A stretch of 64,000 bases of DNA from Pseudomonas sp. v388 (GTDB taxonomy: Bacteria; Pseudomonadota; Gammaproteobacteria; Pseudomonadales; Pseudomonadaceae): assembly GCF_003935425.1 (NCBI RefSeq), contig NZ_RHQN01000003.1, positions 1 through 64,000 of the forward strand, read 5' to 3'. Shown piece by piece: positions 40,394 through 48,961 of the stretch. Both the position numbers and the translations under genes were made by a program. Every line of letters begins with the position of its first letter. Position 1 is the stretch's first letter. The notes beneath the pieces are model-generated. The model was not told the DNA's origin. It saw only the letters and a program-made list of their open reading frames with translations, and did not search any database.

Positions 40394-41182
40394 TTACTGC
40401 CGCATCCCCCGCCCGCTCACCAACAGCCTGGCGCAGCCGATGTACAGCGCGATGGTCGCAATGACCATGAAGCCCATGGCGATGCTGATGCGGATGTCGG
40501 ACACACCCAGGATGCCGAAGCGGAAGGCATTGACCATGTGCAGGACCGGGTTGGCCAGCGAGACGGTCTGCCAGAACGGCGGCAGCAGGTTGATCGAGTA
40601 GAACACCCCGCCCAGGTAGGTCAACGGCGTCAGCACGAAGGTCGGGATGATCGAGATGTCATCGAAGTTACGAGCGAACACCGCATTGATGAAGCCCAGC
40701 AACGAAAAGATGGTGGCGGTCAGCACCACGACCACGATGGTCACGCCCAGGTGATGCACTTGCAGGTCGGTGAAGAACATCGACAGCAGGGTCACGATGA
40801 AACCCACCATCAGCCCGCGCAAGACGCCGCCCAGGGTGTAGCCGACCAGAATGGTGTGCGGCGAGACCGGCGAGACCATCAGCTCTTCGATGGAATGCTG
40901 GAACTTGGCGCCGAAAAAGCTCGACACCACGTTGCCGTAGGAGTTGGTGATCACCGACATCATGATCAGTCCCGGCACGATGTACTGCATGTAGGTGAAG
41001 CCGCCCATGTCGCCGATCTGCCGGCCGATCAGGTTGCCGAAGATCACGAAGTACAGAACCATGGTGATGGCCGGCGGCAGCAGCGTCTGCGGCCAGATGC
41101 GCATGAAACGGCGTACTTCACGGTAAACGATAGTGTTCAGGGCAATCAGGTTGGGGCGCAGCTCGCCGTCATGGGCATTCAT
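40394..41182 (-). CDS. ABC-2 type transporter permease (YadH-like)
   Basis: 262 residues, six hydrophobic helices, with the ABC-2 signature region near 215-235 (PLTYLGGVFYSINLLP). Partner of the ATPase gene, which it overlaps by ATGA. Substrate unknown; relatives export drugs or polysaccharide. In PAO1 this pair stands next to a GST gene (recalled PA2811-PA2813). Confidence 0.92.
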   Translation of the reverse strand: MNAHDGELRPNLIALNTIVYREVRRFMRIWPQTLLPPAITMVLYFVIFGNLIGRQIGDMGGFTYMQYIVPGLIMMSVITNSYGNVVSSFFGAKFQHSIEELMVSPVSPHTILVGYTLGGVLRGLMVGFIVTLLSMFFTDLQVHHLGVTIVVVVLTATIFSLLGFINAVFARNFDDISIIPTFVLTPLTYLGGVFYSINLLPPFWQTVSLANPVLHMVNAFRFGILGVSDIRISIAMGFMVIATIALYIGCARLLVSGRGMRQ

Positions 41183-42111
41183 AGCGCCACCTTTGCCAGG
41201 TTTTTTTCCACCAGGGACACGAACAACTCCTCGAGGCGATTGGATTTATTGCGCAGGCTCAGCACTTCGATGTTCTGCAGTGCCAGCTGGGTAAACAGCG
41301 CGGTGATGCCGACACTCTTGTCGACCTGGACTTCCAGGGTATGACCGTCCAGCAGTTTGCACGGGTAGCCGATCAGGTTCGGCGCCGTCTGATGGGAATT
41401 TTTCAGGTCCAGCACGAAGGTCTCGACCGTCAGCGTGTTGAGCAGCTGCTTCATGCCCATGTTTTGCACGATCTGGCCGTGGTCGATGATGCCGATGTTA
41501 CGGCACAGCTGTTCGGCCTCTTCCAGATAGTGAGTGGTCAGAATGATGGTGATGCCTTTCTGGTTCAGCTCGGTGAGAAAGGTCCACATCGAGCGACGCA
41601 GTTCGATATCCACGCCCGCAGTCGGCTCGTCGAGGATCAACAGACGCGGCTCGTGAATCAACGCTCGGGCAATCATCAGGCGACGCTTCATGCCGCCCGA
41701 CAGCGAACGGGAAGGCACATCGCGCTTGTCCCACAAGCCCAGCTGGGTCAGGTATTTTTCGGCGCGTTCCTTGGCGACCTTCATCGGAATGCCGTAATAG
41801 CCGGCCTGAGTCACGACGATATCGAAGGTTTTCTCGAACTGGTTGAAGTTGAATTCCTGGGGCACGACACCGATGCAGCGCTTGAGCGCCGCCGGCTCGC
41901 GGTCCAGGTCGTGGCCAAAGATGTTCACCGTGCCGCTGGTCTTGTTGACCAGGGTCGAGATGATGCCGATGGTGGTGGATTTACCGGCGCCGTTAGGCCC
42001 GAGCAAGGCGAAGAAGTCACCTTCGGCGACGTCCAGATCAATGCCGTTGAGGGCCTGGAAACCGTTGCCGTAGGTTTTGGTGAGCTGCCGGATGGACAGA
42101 GCAGAAGACAT
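41179..42111 (-). CDS. ABC transporter ATP-binding protein (YadG-like)
   Basis: 310 residues. Walker A GPNGAGKST at 38-46, signature LSGGMKRR, Walker B RLLILDEPTAG, and the H-loop TTHYLEE. The C-terminal ~70 residues are the small domain common in DrrA/NodI-type exporters. Start MSSALSIRQL chosen by family; an ATG six codons upstream is an alternative. Confidence 0.92.
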   Translation of the reverse strand: MSSALSIRQLTKTYGNGFQALNGIDLDVAEGDFFALLGPNGAGKSTTIGIISTLVNKTSGTVNIFGHDLDREPAALKRCIGVVPQEFNFNQFEKTFDIVVTQAGYYGIPMKVAKERAEKYLTQLGLWDKRDVPSRSLSGGMKRRLMIARALIHEPRLLILDEPTAGVDIELRRSMWTFLTELNQKGITIILTTHYLEEAEQLCRNIGIIDHGQIVQNMGMKQLLNTLTVETFVLDLKNSHQTAPNLIGYPCKLLDGHTLEVQVDKSVGITALFTQLALQNIEVLSLRNKSNRLEELFVSLVEKNLAKVAL

Positions 42112-42285
42112 ATCGGAAAAAGTACCCATCAGGAGAAAGGAAGATCGATCGAGCCGCCCGCGGCGACTTGCATGAACGGTCAGGACCACAATGGTGCAAG
42201 CCCTGCCCGCCCAAGTACAGACACATCTATTAATAGTAATTATCAAGCGTCGGGACGAAAGGTCGACACGTGACCGGCGACCGGC

Positions 42286-42909
42286 TCAGCTCAGGGTCGT
42301 CATGACCACCTTGCGATAAGCCGGGCGCGCCTTGAGACGTTCGTACCAGGCTTGGAGGTGAGGCAGCGGCGGACGTTCAATCGGCATTTCGAACCAGGCG
42401 TAGGCAAAACACCCCAACGGGATATCGCCCATGCCGAATGCCTCGCCGGACAGCCACGGCTGACGCGACAGTGCCTCATCGGCCACCGCCAGCAGCCCGT
42501 GCAGTTTCACTACGCCTTCGTTGATCGCGGTCCAGTCCTGCTCGGCGGCCGGAGTGCGCAGCACGCCCCAGAAAACCGGGATGAACGGCGCGGCGATGGT
42601 CGAGGTGGTCCAGTCCATCCACTTGTCGGCCTGGGCCCGAACCCTGGCATCCGCCGGATACAGCTCGGTACCGGCGGCATACTGCGCAGCCAGGTAACGG
42701 ACGATGGCGTTGGATTCCCACAGCACCAGGTCGCCGTCTTCAATCATCGGAATCCGGCCATTGGGATTTTTCGCCCGGTACTCCGGTTCGTCGATCAGCC
42801 CGAACGCGCCGCCGGCGTCCCGCGTTTCATAAGGCACTCCGACTTCCTCGGCTATCCATAGCGCCTTGCGCACGTTGCTGGAATTCTTGCGGCCCCAGAT
42901 TCTGAGCAT
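42286..42909 (-). CDS. Glutathione S-transferase family protein
   Basis: 207 residues: thioredoxin-like N-terminal domain with the SSN motif near 9-12 (KNSSNVRK) and the ESNAIVRYL signature, then an all-helical domain. Function toward xenobiotics or peroxides is not determined. Upstream of the ABC pair and divergent from fadE. Confidence 0.92.
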   Translation of the reverse strand: MLRIWGRKNSSNVRKALWIAEEVGVPYETRDAGGAFGLIDEPEYRAKNPNGRIPMIEDGDLVLWESNAIVRYLAAQYAAGTELYPADARVRAQADKWMDWTTSTIAAPFIPVFWGVLRTPAAEQDWTAINEGVVKLHGLLAVADEALSRQPWLSGEAFGMGDIPLGCFAYAWFEMPIERPPLPHLQAWYERLKARPAYRKVVMTTLS

Positions 42910-43073
42910 TGCGTTCCCCTCGCAGTGGTCGTGAAGATTATTCGCTGCACAGTCTACTCCGATACGTTCGCAACTTCCTCGGTCACGCAGGGTCACTATC
43001 AAGTCGCTGCGTCCAGTCACCCTCCATGGGGTTTCAGCGCGGCCCGTCCCGCGTTCATCACGGAGGATTGCTT

Positions 43074-45521
43074 ATGCTGTTGTTGTGGATTGTGGTGCTG
43101 GTCATCGGCATTGCCTGGCTGGCTCATCGGCGCACCGACCCGTTGCCCGCACTGGGAATCGTCGCGGTCTATCTGCTGGCGATGGGCGTGTTCAGCCATG
43201 CGCCGGGCTGGCTGCTGACGATTTTCTGGGTGCTGTGGCTGGCCGTGCTGCTGCCGCTGGCACTGCCGGACCTGCGCCGCAAGCATTTCACCGCACCGAT
43301 GTTCACCTGGTTCAAGAAAGTCCTGCCGCCGATGTCCGAGACCGAGCGCGATGCCATCGATGCGGGCACGGTCTGGTGGGACGGCGAACTGTTCAGCGGG
43401 CGTCCGGACTGGGACAAGCTGCTGGCCTATCCGAAGGTTCAGCTGACGGCCGAGGAACAGGCTTTCATCGACGGGCCGACCGAAGAACTCTGCGCCATGG
43501 TCAGCGACTGGGAGATCGGCCAGGCCATGGACCTGCCACCGCAAGCCTGGGCGCACATGAAAACGCATGGCTTTTTCGCCCTCATCATCCCCAAGGAATT
43601 TGGCGGTAAAGGTTTCTCTGCCTTCGCTCACTCACAGGTGGCCATGAAGCTGGCGACCCGCAGCGGCGACCTGGCGTCCACCGTGATGGTTCCCAACTCC
43701 CTCGGGCCGGCCGAACTGTTGCTGCACTACGGCACCGAAGAGCAACGCCACCACTATCTGCCGCGGCTGGCCCGCGGCGAAGACATTCCCTGTTTTGCCC
43801 TGACCGGTCCGCTGGCCGGGTCGGACGCCGGTGCGATGCCCGACACCGGCATCATCTGCAAAGGCCAGTGGCAAGGCGAGGAAGTCATCGGCCTGCGCCT
43901 GAACTGGGAAAAACGCTACATCACCTTAGGCCCGGTGGCGACCTTGCTGGGGCTGGCGTTCAAGGCCTATGACCCTGAGCATCTGCTGGGTGACGAACAA
44001 GACCTGGGCATCAGCCTGGCGTTGATCCCGACCGACACGCCGGGCGTGAACATCGGTCGCCGCCACTTGCCGCTGGGTGCAGCGTTCATGAATGGTCCCA
44101 ACTCCGGCAAGGATGTGTTCATTCCCCTGAGCTACCTGATCGGCGGCCAGGACATGCTCGGCAAAGGCTGGATGATGCTGATGAATTGCCTGTCGGTGGG
44201 CCGTTCGATTTCCCTGCCGGCGGTGGGCACCGGCGCTGCGAAGTACACCAGCCTGGTGACCGGCCAGTACGCGCAGGTTCGTGAGCAGTTCAACGTGCCG
44301 CTGTCGGCCTTCGAAGGCATTCAGGAAGCCCTGGCGCGGATCGGCGGCAATGCCTGGCTGATGGACAGCGCGCGCATGCTGACCGCCAACGCCGTGGACC
44401 TGGGCGAGAAGCCCTCGGTGCTGTCGGCAATCCTCAAGTACCACCTCACCGAGCGTGGCCGCGAATGTATCGGCCACGCCATGGACGTGCATGGCGGCAA
44501 GGGCATCATCATGGGGCCGAATAACTACCTGGCCCGCAACTGGCAGGGCGCGCCGATCTTCATCACGGTGGAAGGCGCGAACATCCTGTCGCGCAACCTG
44601 ATGATCTTCGGCCAGGGCGCGATTCGCTGCCATCCGTTCGTCTTGCGGGAAATGGCCTTGGCCGGGCGTGAGGATCAGGACAACGCCCTGGCCGAATTCG
44701 ACACCTTGCTGCTCAAGCACATTGGTTTTGCGGTCAGCAATGCGGCGAGTACGCTAGTTCTCAACCTGGGCCTGGGTCACTTCGAACGCGCACCGGGCGA
44801 TGCCCTGAGCCAGGGTTACTTCCGGGCGCTGGACCGTCAGGCGGCGGCGTTCGCCATGCTGGCTGACCTGAGCATGATGTTGCTGGGCGGCGAACTGAAG
44901 CGGCGCGAGCGATTGTCGGCACGCCTGGGCGATGTGCTCAGTCATTTGTACCTGGCGTCGGCGGCGCTCAAGCGCTATCACGACCTGGACCAGCCGGAGC
45001 ACGTGCGCCCGCTGTTCCAGTGGGCAATGGAAGAAAGTCTTGGCGAATCCGAACGGGCACTGGACGAGTTGCTGACCAACTTCCCCAATCGGGTGCTGGG
45101 CGCACTGCTGCGGGTCATCGTGTTTCCCCTCGGCCGACGCCACAAAGGGCCGTCGGACAAGCTTGACGCGCAAGTGGCGCAAGTACTGGGGCGCGCCAAG
45201 GGCGATCCGGCGCTGGAAGAGTTGTTGAGCGGTTGCTACCGCCCGCAGTCGCCAGACGATGCCGTGGGCGCGCTGCAACATGCCAGCGACCTGCTGACTG
45301 CGTCGCTGCCGATCCGCAAGAAGCTGTCCGCAGCGCTCAAGAGCGGCCAGTTGAAACCGTCTGCCGCTGAGCCGGCGATCGAGGCCGCGTTGCGCGAGGG
45401 TATATTGCAGCCGGGCGAGGCACAGGCGCTGGAGGCCGCTGAAGGGGCGCGACGCAAGGTCATCGACGTGGATGACTTCGATCCGCAGGAGCTGATCGCA
45501 GTGCCCGGCAAGATCCGATAA
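43074..45521 (+). CDS. fadE: Acyl-CoA dehydrogenase FadE (DUF1974-containing)
   Basis: 815 residues. One or two membrane helices at the N-terminus (about 2-20 and 25-60), acyl-CoA dehydrogenase N, middle and C domains (about 110-480), then the FadE-specific C-terminal domain DUF1974. First oxidation step of fatty-acid beta-oxidation; FAD-dependent. GGAGG sits 8 nt before the ATG; an earlier in-frame reading from 42909 overlaps the GST gene and lacks support. Confidence 0.95.
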   Translation: MLLLWIVVLVIGIAWLAHRRTDPLPALGIVAVYLLAMGVFSHAPGWLLTIFWVLWLAVLLPLALPDLRRKHFTAPMFTWFKKVLPPMSETERDAIDAGTVWWDGELFSGRPDWDKLLAYPKVQLTAEEQAFIDGPTEELCAMVSDWEIGQAMDLPPQAWAHMKTHGFFALIIPKEFGGKGFSAFAHSQVAMKLATRSGDLASTVMVPNSLGPAELLLHYGTEEQRHHYLPRLARGEDIPCFALTGPLAGSDAGAMPDTGIICKGQWQGEEVIGLRLNWEKRYITLGPVATLLGLAFKAYDPEHLLGDEQDLGISLALIPTDTPGVNIGRRHLPLGAAFMNGPNSGKDVFIPLSYLIGGQDMLGKGWMMLMNCLSVGRSISLPAVGTGAAKYTSLVTGQYAQVREQFNVPLSAFEGIQEALARIGGNAWLMDSARMLTANAVDLGEKPSVLSAILKYHLTERGRECIGHAMDVHGGKGIIMGPNNYLARNWQGAPIFITVEGANILSRNLMIFGQGAIRCHPFVLREMALAGREDQDNALAEFDTLLLKHIGFAVSNAASTLVLNLGLGHFERAPGDALSQGYFRALDRQAAAFAMLADLSMMLLGGELKRRERLSARLGDVLSHLYLASAALKRYHDLDQPEHVRPLFQWAMEESLGESERALDELLTNFPNRVLGALLRVIVFPLGRRHKGPSDKLDAQVAQVLGRAKGDPALEELLSGCYRPQSPDDAVGALQHASDLLTASLPIRKKLSAALKSGQLKPSAAEPAIEAALREGILQPGEAQALEAAEGARRKVIDVDDFDPQELIAVPGKIR

Positions 45522-45596
45522 CCGTCAGCTCGTCCCCACAGCAGGCGCGCAGAGCTTTATACTCTCGCGCCTGTTTTCGTATTTGAGGATCACACC

Positions 45597-46007
45597 ATGG
45601 CCGACGCCACTCTCGACCACCATCTCAGCCTGCTGGCGCACCTGCGCAGCATTCTGGTCGCGCTGGGCGAGGCCGACCAGGTTCCCGAGCAAAGCCATGC
45701 CCTGTTCATGGAGCGGTTCGACGAGCTGATGGAGCAATTGCCGCAGGACCCGATTGAAAGCCAGTACCTGGGCCAGGACATCATTTGCCAGATCATCCAG
45801 CGCTACCCGCAGATCGCCCATCTGGTGCCGCGCGACCTGCTGTGGTTCTTCGCCGGCGATTGCCTGCACTTCATGCCCGATGATGAAATCGAGCTGTACC
45901 AGGCGCTGGAAGAACGTCGCTACGAGGCCGAACAGAACGACGAACCGTTCGACTGGCACCAGGAAAAGCAGCTGTTGGCGATGGCGGCACAGGGTAGCAA
46001 GCACTGA
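45597..46007 (+). CDS. PA2817 family conserved protein
   Basis: 136 acidic residues, no signal or membrane segment. In PAO1 an orthologue stands beside fadE (PA2815). Function unknown. RBS GAGGA lies before the ATG. Confidence 0.85.
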   Translation: MADATLDHHLSLLAHLRSILVALGEADQVPEQSHALFMERFDELMEQLPQDPIESQYLGQDIICQIIQRYPQIAHLVPRDLLWFFAGDCLHFMPDDEIELYQALEERRYEAEQNDEPFDWHQEKQLLAMAAQGSKH

Positions 46008-46040
46008 TACCTGCTTCGCGCCCACCGGATCGGCGCCGGA

Positions 46041-46138
46041 CCTGTGGGAGAGAGCTTGCTCGCGACGACATCTTTACAGATGTCACAAATGTCGCGTCTG
46101 GACCAGCCAGGTCACGGGCAAGCCTCCTCCCCACAAAG
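46041..46138. repeat. REPIN between the PA2817-like gene and the second fimV-like gene
   Basis: REP core ctgtgggagagagcttgctc at 46041-46060 and an inverted one at 46115-46138, with a perfect hairpin GACATC/GATGTC (46067-46084) between. It lies where two genes converge, a preferred site for REPINs. Confidence 0.7.
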
Positions 46139-46163
46139 GCCGTCCGTGCCCAGGAGTTGATTC

Positions 46164-48341
46164 TTAACTGATCCCCGCCAACATTTCCCGCGCCATCTGC
46201 CGATGCTGCTCGTCGGACTCCTCGATCACCCGATGCAGGATGTCCCGCGCTGCGTCGAAGTCGCCATCGTCGATCAGCATCTGCGCCTGATTGATCTGGG
46301 TCAGCGGTGCTTCATCGAGGTCCAGCAGGTCGAATTCCGAATCATCGCCCATGAAACTGTCGAGGAACTCATCGCTCAGCGCGTCGCCACCGGCGGGCAC
46401 CGAAGCGTCCAGGTTGTCATCCTCGACCAGGATCGGTTCAGGCTCTTCGAAGTCGCTCAGAAACTGCTCGTCGGACAGCTCGAACACTTCCGGCAATTCG
46501 GTCAGATTCGACGAGAAACCCGGATCCACTTCCGGACTGGGTTGCGCGGCGGGCGGTCGAGGGCGAACCGGCGGTGCGTCGAATGGGTCGACCAGGTCCC
46601 AGTCGGCATCCATCGACAGATCATCCAGGTTCAGCTGGAATTCATCGATCGGTTCAGGGTTGAGCGCGGCGGCGGTGGTTTCGTCCAGCTGCAGATCCAT
46701 CTCCGGCACGACCGGCGTAGGCGCGACAGGCACCGGCACCGGCAGCGGCATTGGCGCGACCGCAGGCGCTGGCGGCTGGCTGGCTTTGAGTTGCGGGTAA
46801 CGTGCGCGGATCTCGTCGATCTTGTGTTGCTCGACACCTTGCTCCAGCGCGCTCTGCTCCTCGCGAAGGAACCCGGTCACATCCCCCTGCTCGGCCAGCA
46901 GTTCAAGAATGCGGATGCGGATGTCCTCGCGCTCCGGCTGAGTCTCCAGCGCATTGCGCAGAATACCCATGGCTTCGCTGAAACGCCCGTAAGCGATATA
47001 GATGCTCACGCCATCCAGCGCGTCCGGCGCGCCACCGGCGTGGCGTGGCGTGGCGGCAGGCTTGACCGGGGCCTGCGCGGGGGCTGCGGTCGCCAGAGGC
47101 TGCGGGGCCACCGCCGGCACTTCATGGACAGGCATCACCGACGTCTGCGCAGGCTTGATCAGCAGATCGTCCTGGGACACGACCGGCGCCGTACCGGCCT
47201 GGCGCTGTTGACGGCGTTTGCTGAGCGCGTAAGCCACCAGCAGCAGGAGCAGCGCCAGGATACCCAACAGCAATGGCAGACTCAGGAACGAGTCCGGCTG
47301 GCTCTGGACCGCAGGCGCTGCGGCGACGGGAGCCGCTGCCGGCGGCGCTGCCGGAACCGGCGCAGGTGCGGGCGCCTGCGCCTGCGCAAGGTCGGCGCGC
47401 AGGCTGGTGATTTCCTTGTCCTTGCTTGCCATCTCCTCCTGAAGGGCCTGGGCACGGGCCGTCAGTTCTTCGACCGCCCTGGCCAGCTGCTGGCTCTCCA
47501 GAGTCGAGGCCGCCAGTTGTTCCGAAGCTTTGCGCATTTCATCCGCTTCGCCGGTCGCCGCCGCTGCCGCGGCAGGTGCCGCCTGAGTCGGGACCACCGC
47601 CGTGTCAGGGAGCAACAGACCCTGACCGGCCTTCAACCCGACCGCCGCACCACCGGGAAACGCCTGCGGGTTGAGCGCGCGGATAGCGTCCGCCATCTGG
47701 CTGGTCGACTGATCGCTGCCGCGACCCAGTACCCGCCGGGCAATGCCATTGAGCGTGTCGCCGCCGGCGACGGTATAACGCTTGCCCTGCACGGCAGGCG
47801 GCGGTGCGACCGGCATGCGCGACTGGGCGTCGGACGCGCTTGGCTGCTGCCTGCTGCGGGTCGCGGCCAGGCCTTCGGGCGAGGTCGGCGGGTCAAGCAA
47901 CAGGGTGTATTCGTGAAACTGGTCGCCGTTGGGTTGCGTCAGCTGCACGAGAAAATTCAGATAGGGTTCGGTGACGGCCTTGCTCGACACCACGCGCACC
48001 AGGCCCCGGTTGCCACGCACCTCGGCGGTGAAGCGCAGGTCATTGAGGAAAAATCCGCGTTCGATACCGGCCTTGGTGAAAGCCTCGGCAGACGCCAGCC
48101 GCACGACGATGTCGTCGGCATCAAGGCCTGCGGTTTCCACCAGCTGGATCTCGGCATTCAGCGGCTGGTTCAGGGCTGAATGCAGGGTGATCTCGCCCAG
48201 TCCCAGGGCCGACGCCCAGCTTGACCAGGCCAGGGCGGATACGGCCAGCGAGGCCGCAAACAGGCGTGTGCAAAAACGGTGACTGGCACTGCGCGCCCGG
48301 AGAGCGCTGCGCTGGAAAGCGGCCTGGGAACTGTTCAGCAT
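46164..48341 (-). CDS. FimV-like LysM protein (second FimV/HubP paralogue)
   Basis: 725 residues with the same plan as the gene at 9.7 kb but shorter: signal peptide ending near SALA, FimV N-terminal domain (LGLGEITLHSALNQPL), LysM at about 185-240, short coiled coil, membrane helix near 355-380, acidic cytoplasmic tail with a TPR-like repeat, and the C-terminal FimV motif INQAQMLIDDGDFDAARDIL. The ATG at 48341 has AAGGG before it. In PAO1 a FimV-like gene stands near recQ in the same order. Its job relative to FimV is not known. Confidence 0.92.
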   Translation of the reverse strand: MLNSSQAAFQRSALRARSASHRFCTRLFAASLAVSALAWSSWASALGLGEITLHSALNQPLNAEIQLVETAGLDADDIVVRLASAEAFTKAGIERGFFLNDLRFTAEVRGNRGLVRVVSSKAVTEPYLNFLVQLTQPNGDQFHEYTLLLDPPTSPEGLAATRSRQQPSASDAQSRMPVAPPPAVQGKRYTVAGGDTLNGIARRVLGRGSDQSTSQMADAIRALNPQAFPGGAAVGLKAGQGLLLPDTAVVPTQAAPAAAAAATGEADEMRKASEQLAASTLESQQLARAVEELTARAQALQEEMASKDKEITSLRADLAQAQAPAPAPVPAAPPAAAPVAAAPAVQSQPDSFLSLPLLLGILALLLLLVAYALSKRRQQRQAGTAPVVSQDDLLIKPAQTSVMPVHEVPAVAPQPLATAAPAQAPVKPAATPRHAGGAPDALDGVSIYIAYGRFSEAMGILRNALETQPEREDIRIRILELLAEQGDVTGFLREEQSALEQGVEQHKIDEIRARYPQLKASQPPAPAVAPMPLPVPVPVAPTPVVPEMDLQLDETTAAALNPEPIDEFQLNLDDLSMDADWDLVDPFDAPPVRPRPPAAQPSPEVDPGFSSNLTELPEVFELSDEQFLSDFEEPEPILVEDDNLDASVPAGGDALSDEFLDSFMGDDSEFDLLDLDEAPLTQINQAQMLIDDGDFDAARDILHRVIEESDEQHRQMAREMLAGIS

Positions 48342-48430
48342 GCGAACCCTTATGGAAACCACAGCAGGCTTCTCACGTAATCAAGTTGAAGTCGGTTTCA
48401 GGAGTATGGGCGAGAACGCGTCGGGCCGTC

Positions 48431-48865
48431 TCAGGATCTTTCCAGATTGGCCAGGATCCGGGCATGGACCCGCATGCAGACCTTCAACTCAGCTTCATCC
48501 ACCCCTTCGAACAACTCGGTGCGCAGCGCATTGGCGATGGTCTCGATCTTTTCGATCAAAGGCAGCGCGGTATCGCCAAGCAGGATTTTCTTGGCCCGGC
48601 GATCTTCCAGCACAGCCTGACGCTGGACCAGCCCCTGGCTTTCCAGGCTGTCGAGCAGGCGAGCCAGCGTCGGGCCTTCCACGCCGACGCTCTGTGCCAG
48701 CTCGCGCTGGGTGGGCGCCTCTTCGAAACGTGCCAGATGCAGCAACACCAGCCAGCGCGCCTGGGACAGGCCAAGGTCAGCCAGGCGCCGATCCAGTTCG
48801 GCTCTCCAGCCTCGGGAGATATGCGCAAGCTGCATACCGAAACGATGTTCATCGGTCAATGGCAT
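48431..48865 (-). CDS. MarR family transcriptional regulator
   Basis: 144 residues, winged helix domain with the conserved DRRAKKILL wing (around residues 88-96). No ligand-sensing Cys of the OhrR type at the N-terminus. A candidate operator lies just upstream. No efflux pump gene is adjacent, so its target is unknown. Confidence 0.9.
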   Translation of the reverse strand: MPLTDEHRFGMQLAHISRGWRAELDRRLADLGLSQARWLVLLHLARFEEAPTQRELAQSVGVEGPTLARLLDSLESQGLVQRQAVLEDRRAKKILLGDTALPLIEKIETIANALRTELFEGVDEAELKVCMRVHARILANLERS

Positions 48866-48892
48866 AGGAAACTCATGAGTTGAATCTGATAG

Positions 48893-48904
48893 TTAGCGAG
48901 CTAA
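48893..48904. promoter_or_regulatory. Candidate MarR operator
   Basis: TTAGC-GA-GCTAA, a perfect inverted repeat, 27 bp upstream of the MarR ATG where the promoter would be. Autorepression at such a site is typical for the family. Confidence 0.6.
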
Positions 48905-48930
48905 GCATGCTCCCTGCTTTCAGGCAAGGT

Positions 48931-48958
48931 CGACAACGTGACGATTCGTCACGTGTCG
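48931..48958 (-). terminator. Hairpin after recQ
   Basis: CGACAACGTGACGA / TCGTCACGTGTCG, 13 bp stem with one bulge, 3 bp past the recQ stop. No U-tract, so its strength as a terminator is uncertain; it also lies in front of the MarR gene. Confidence 0.5.
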
Positions 48959-48961
48959 CCA

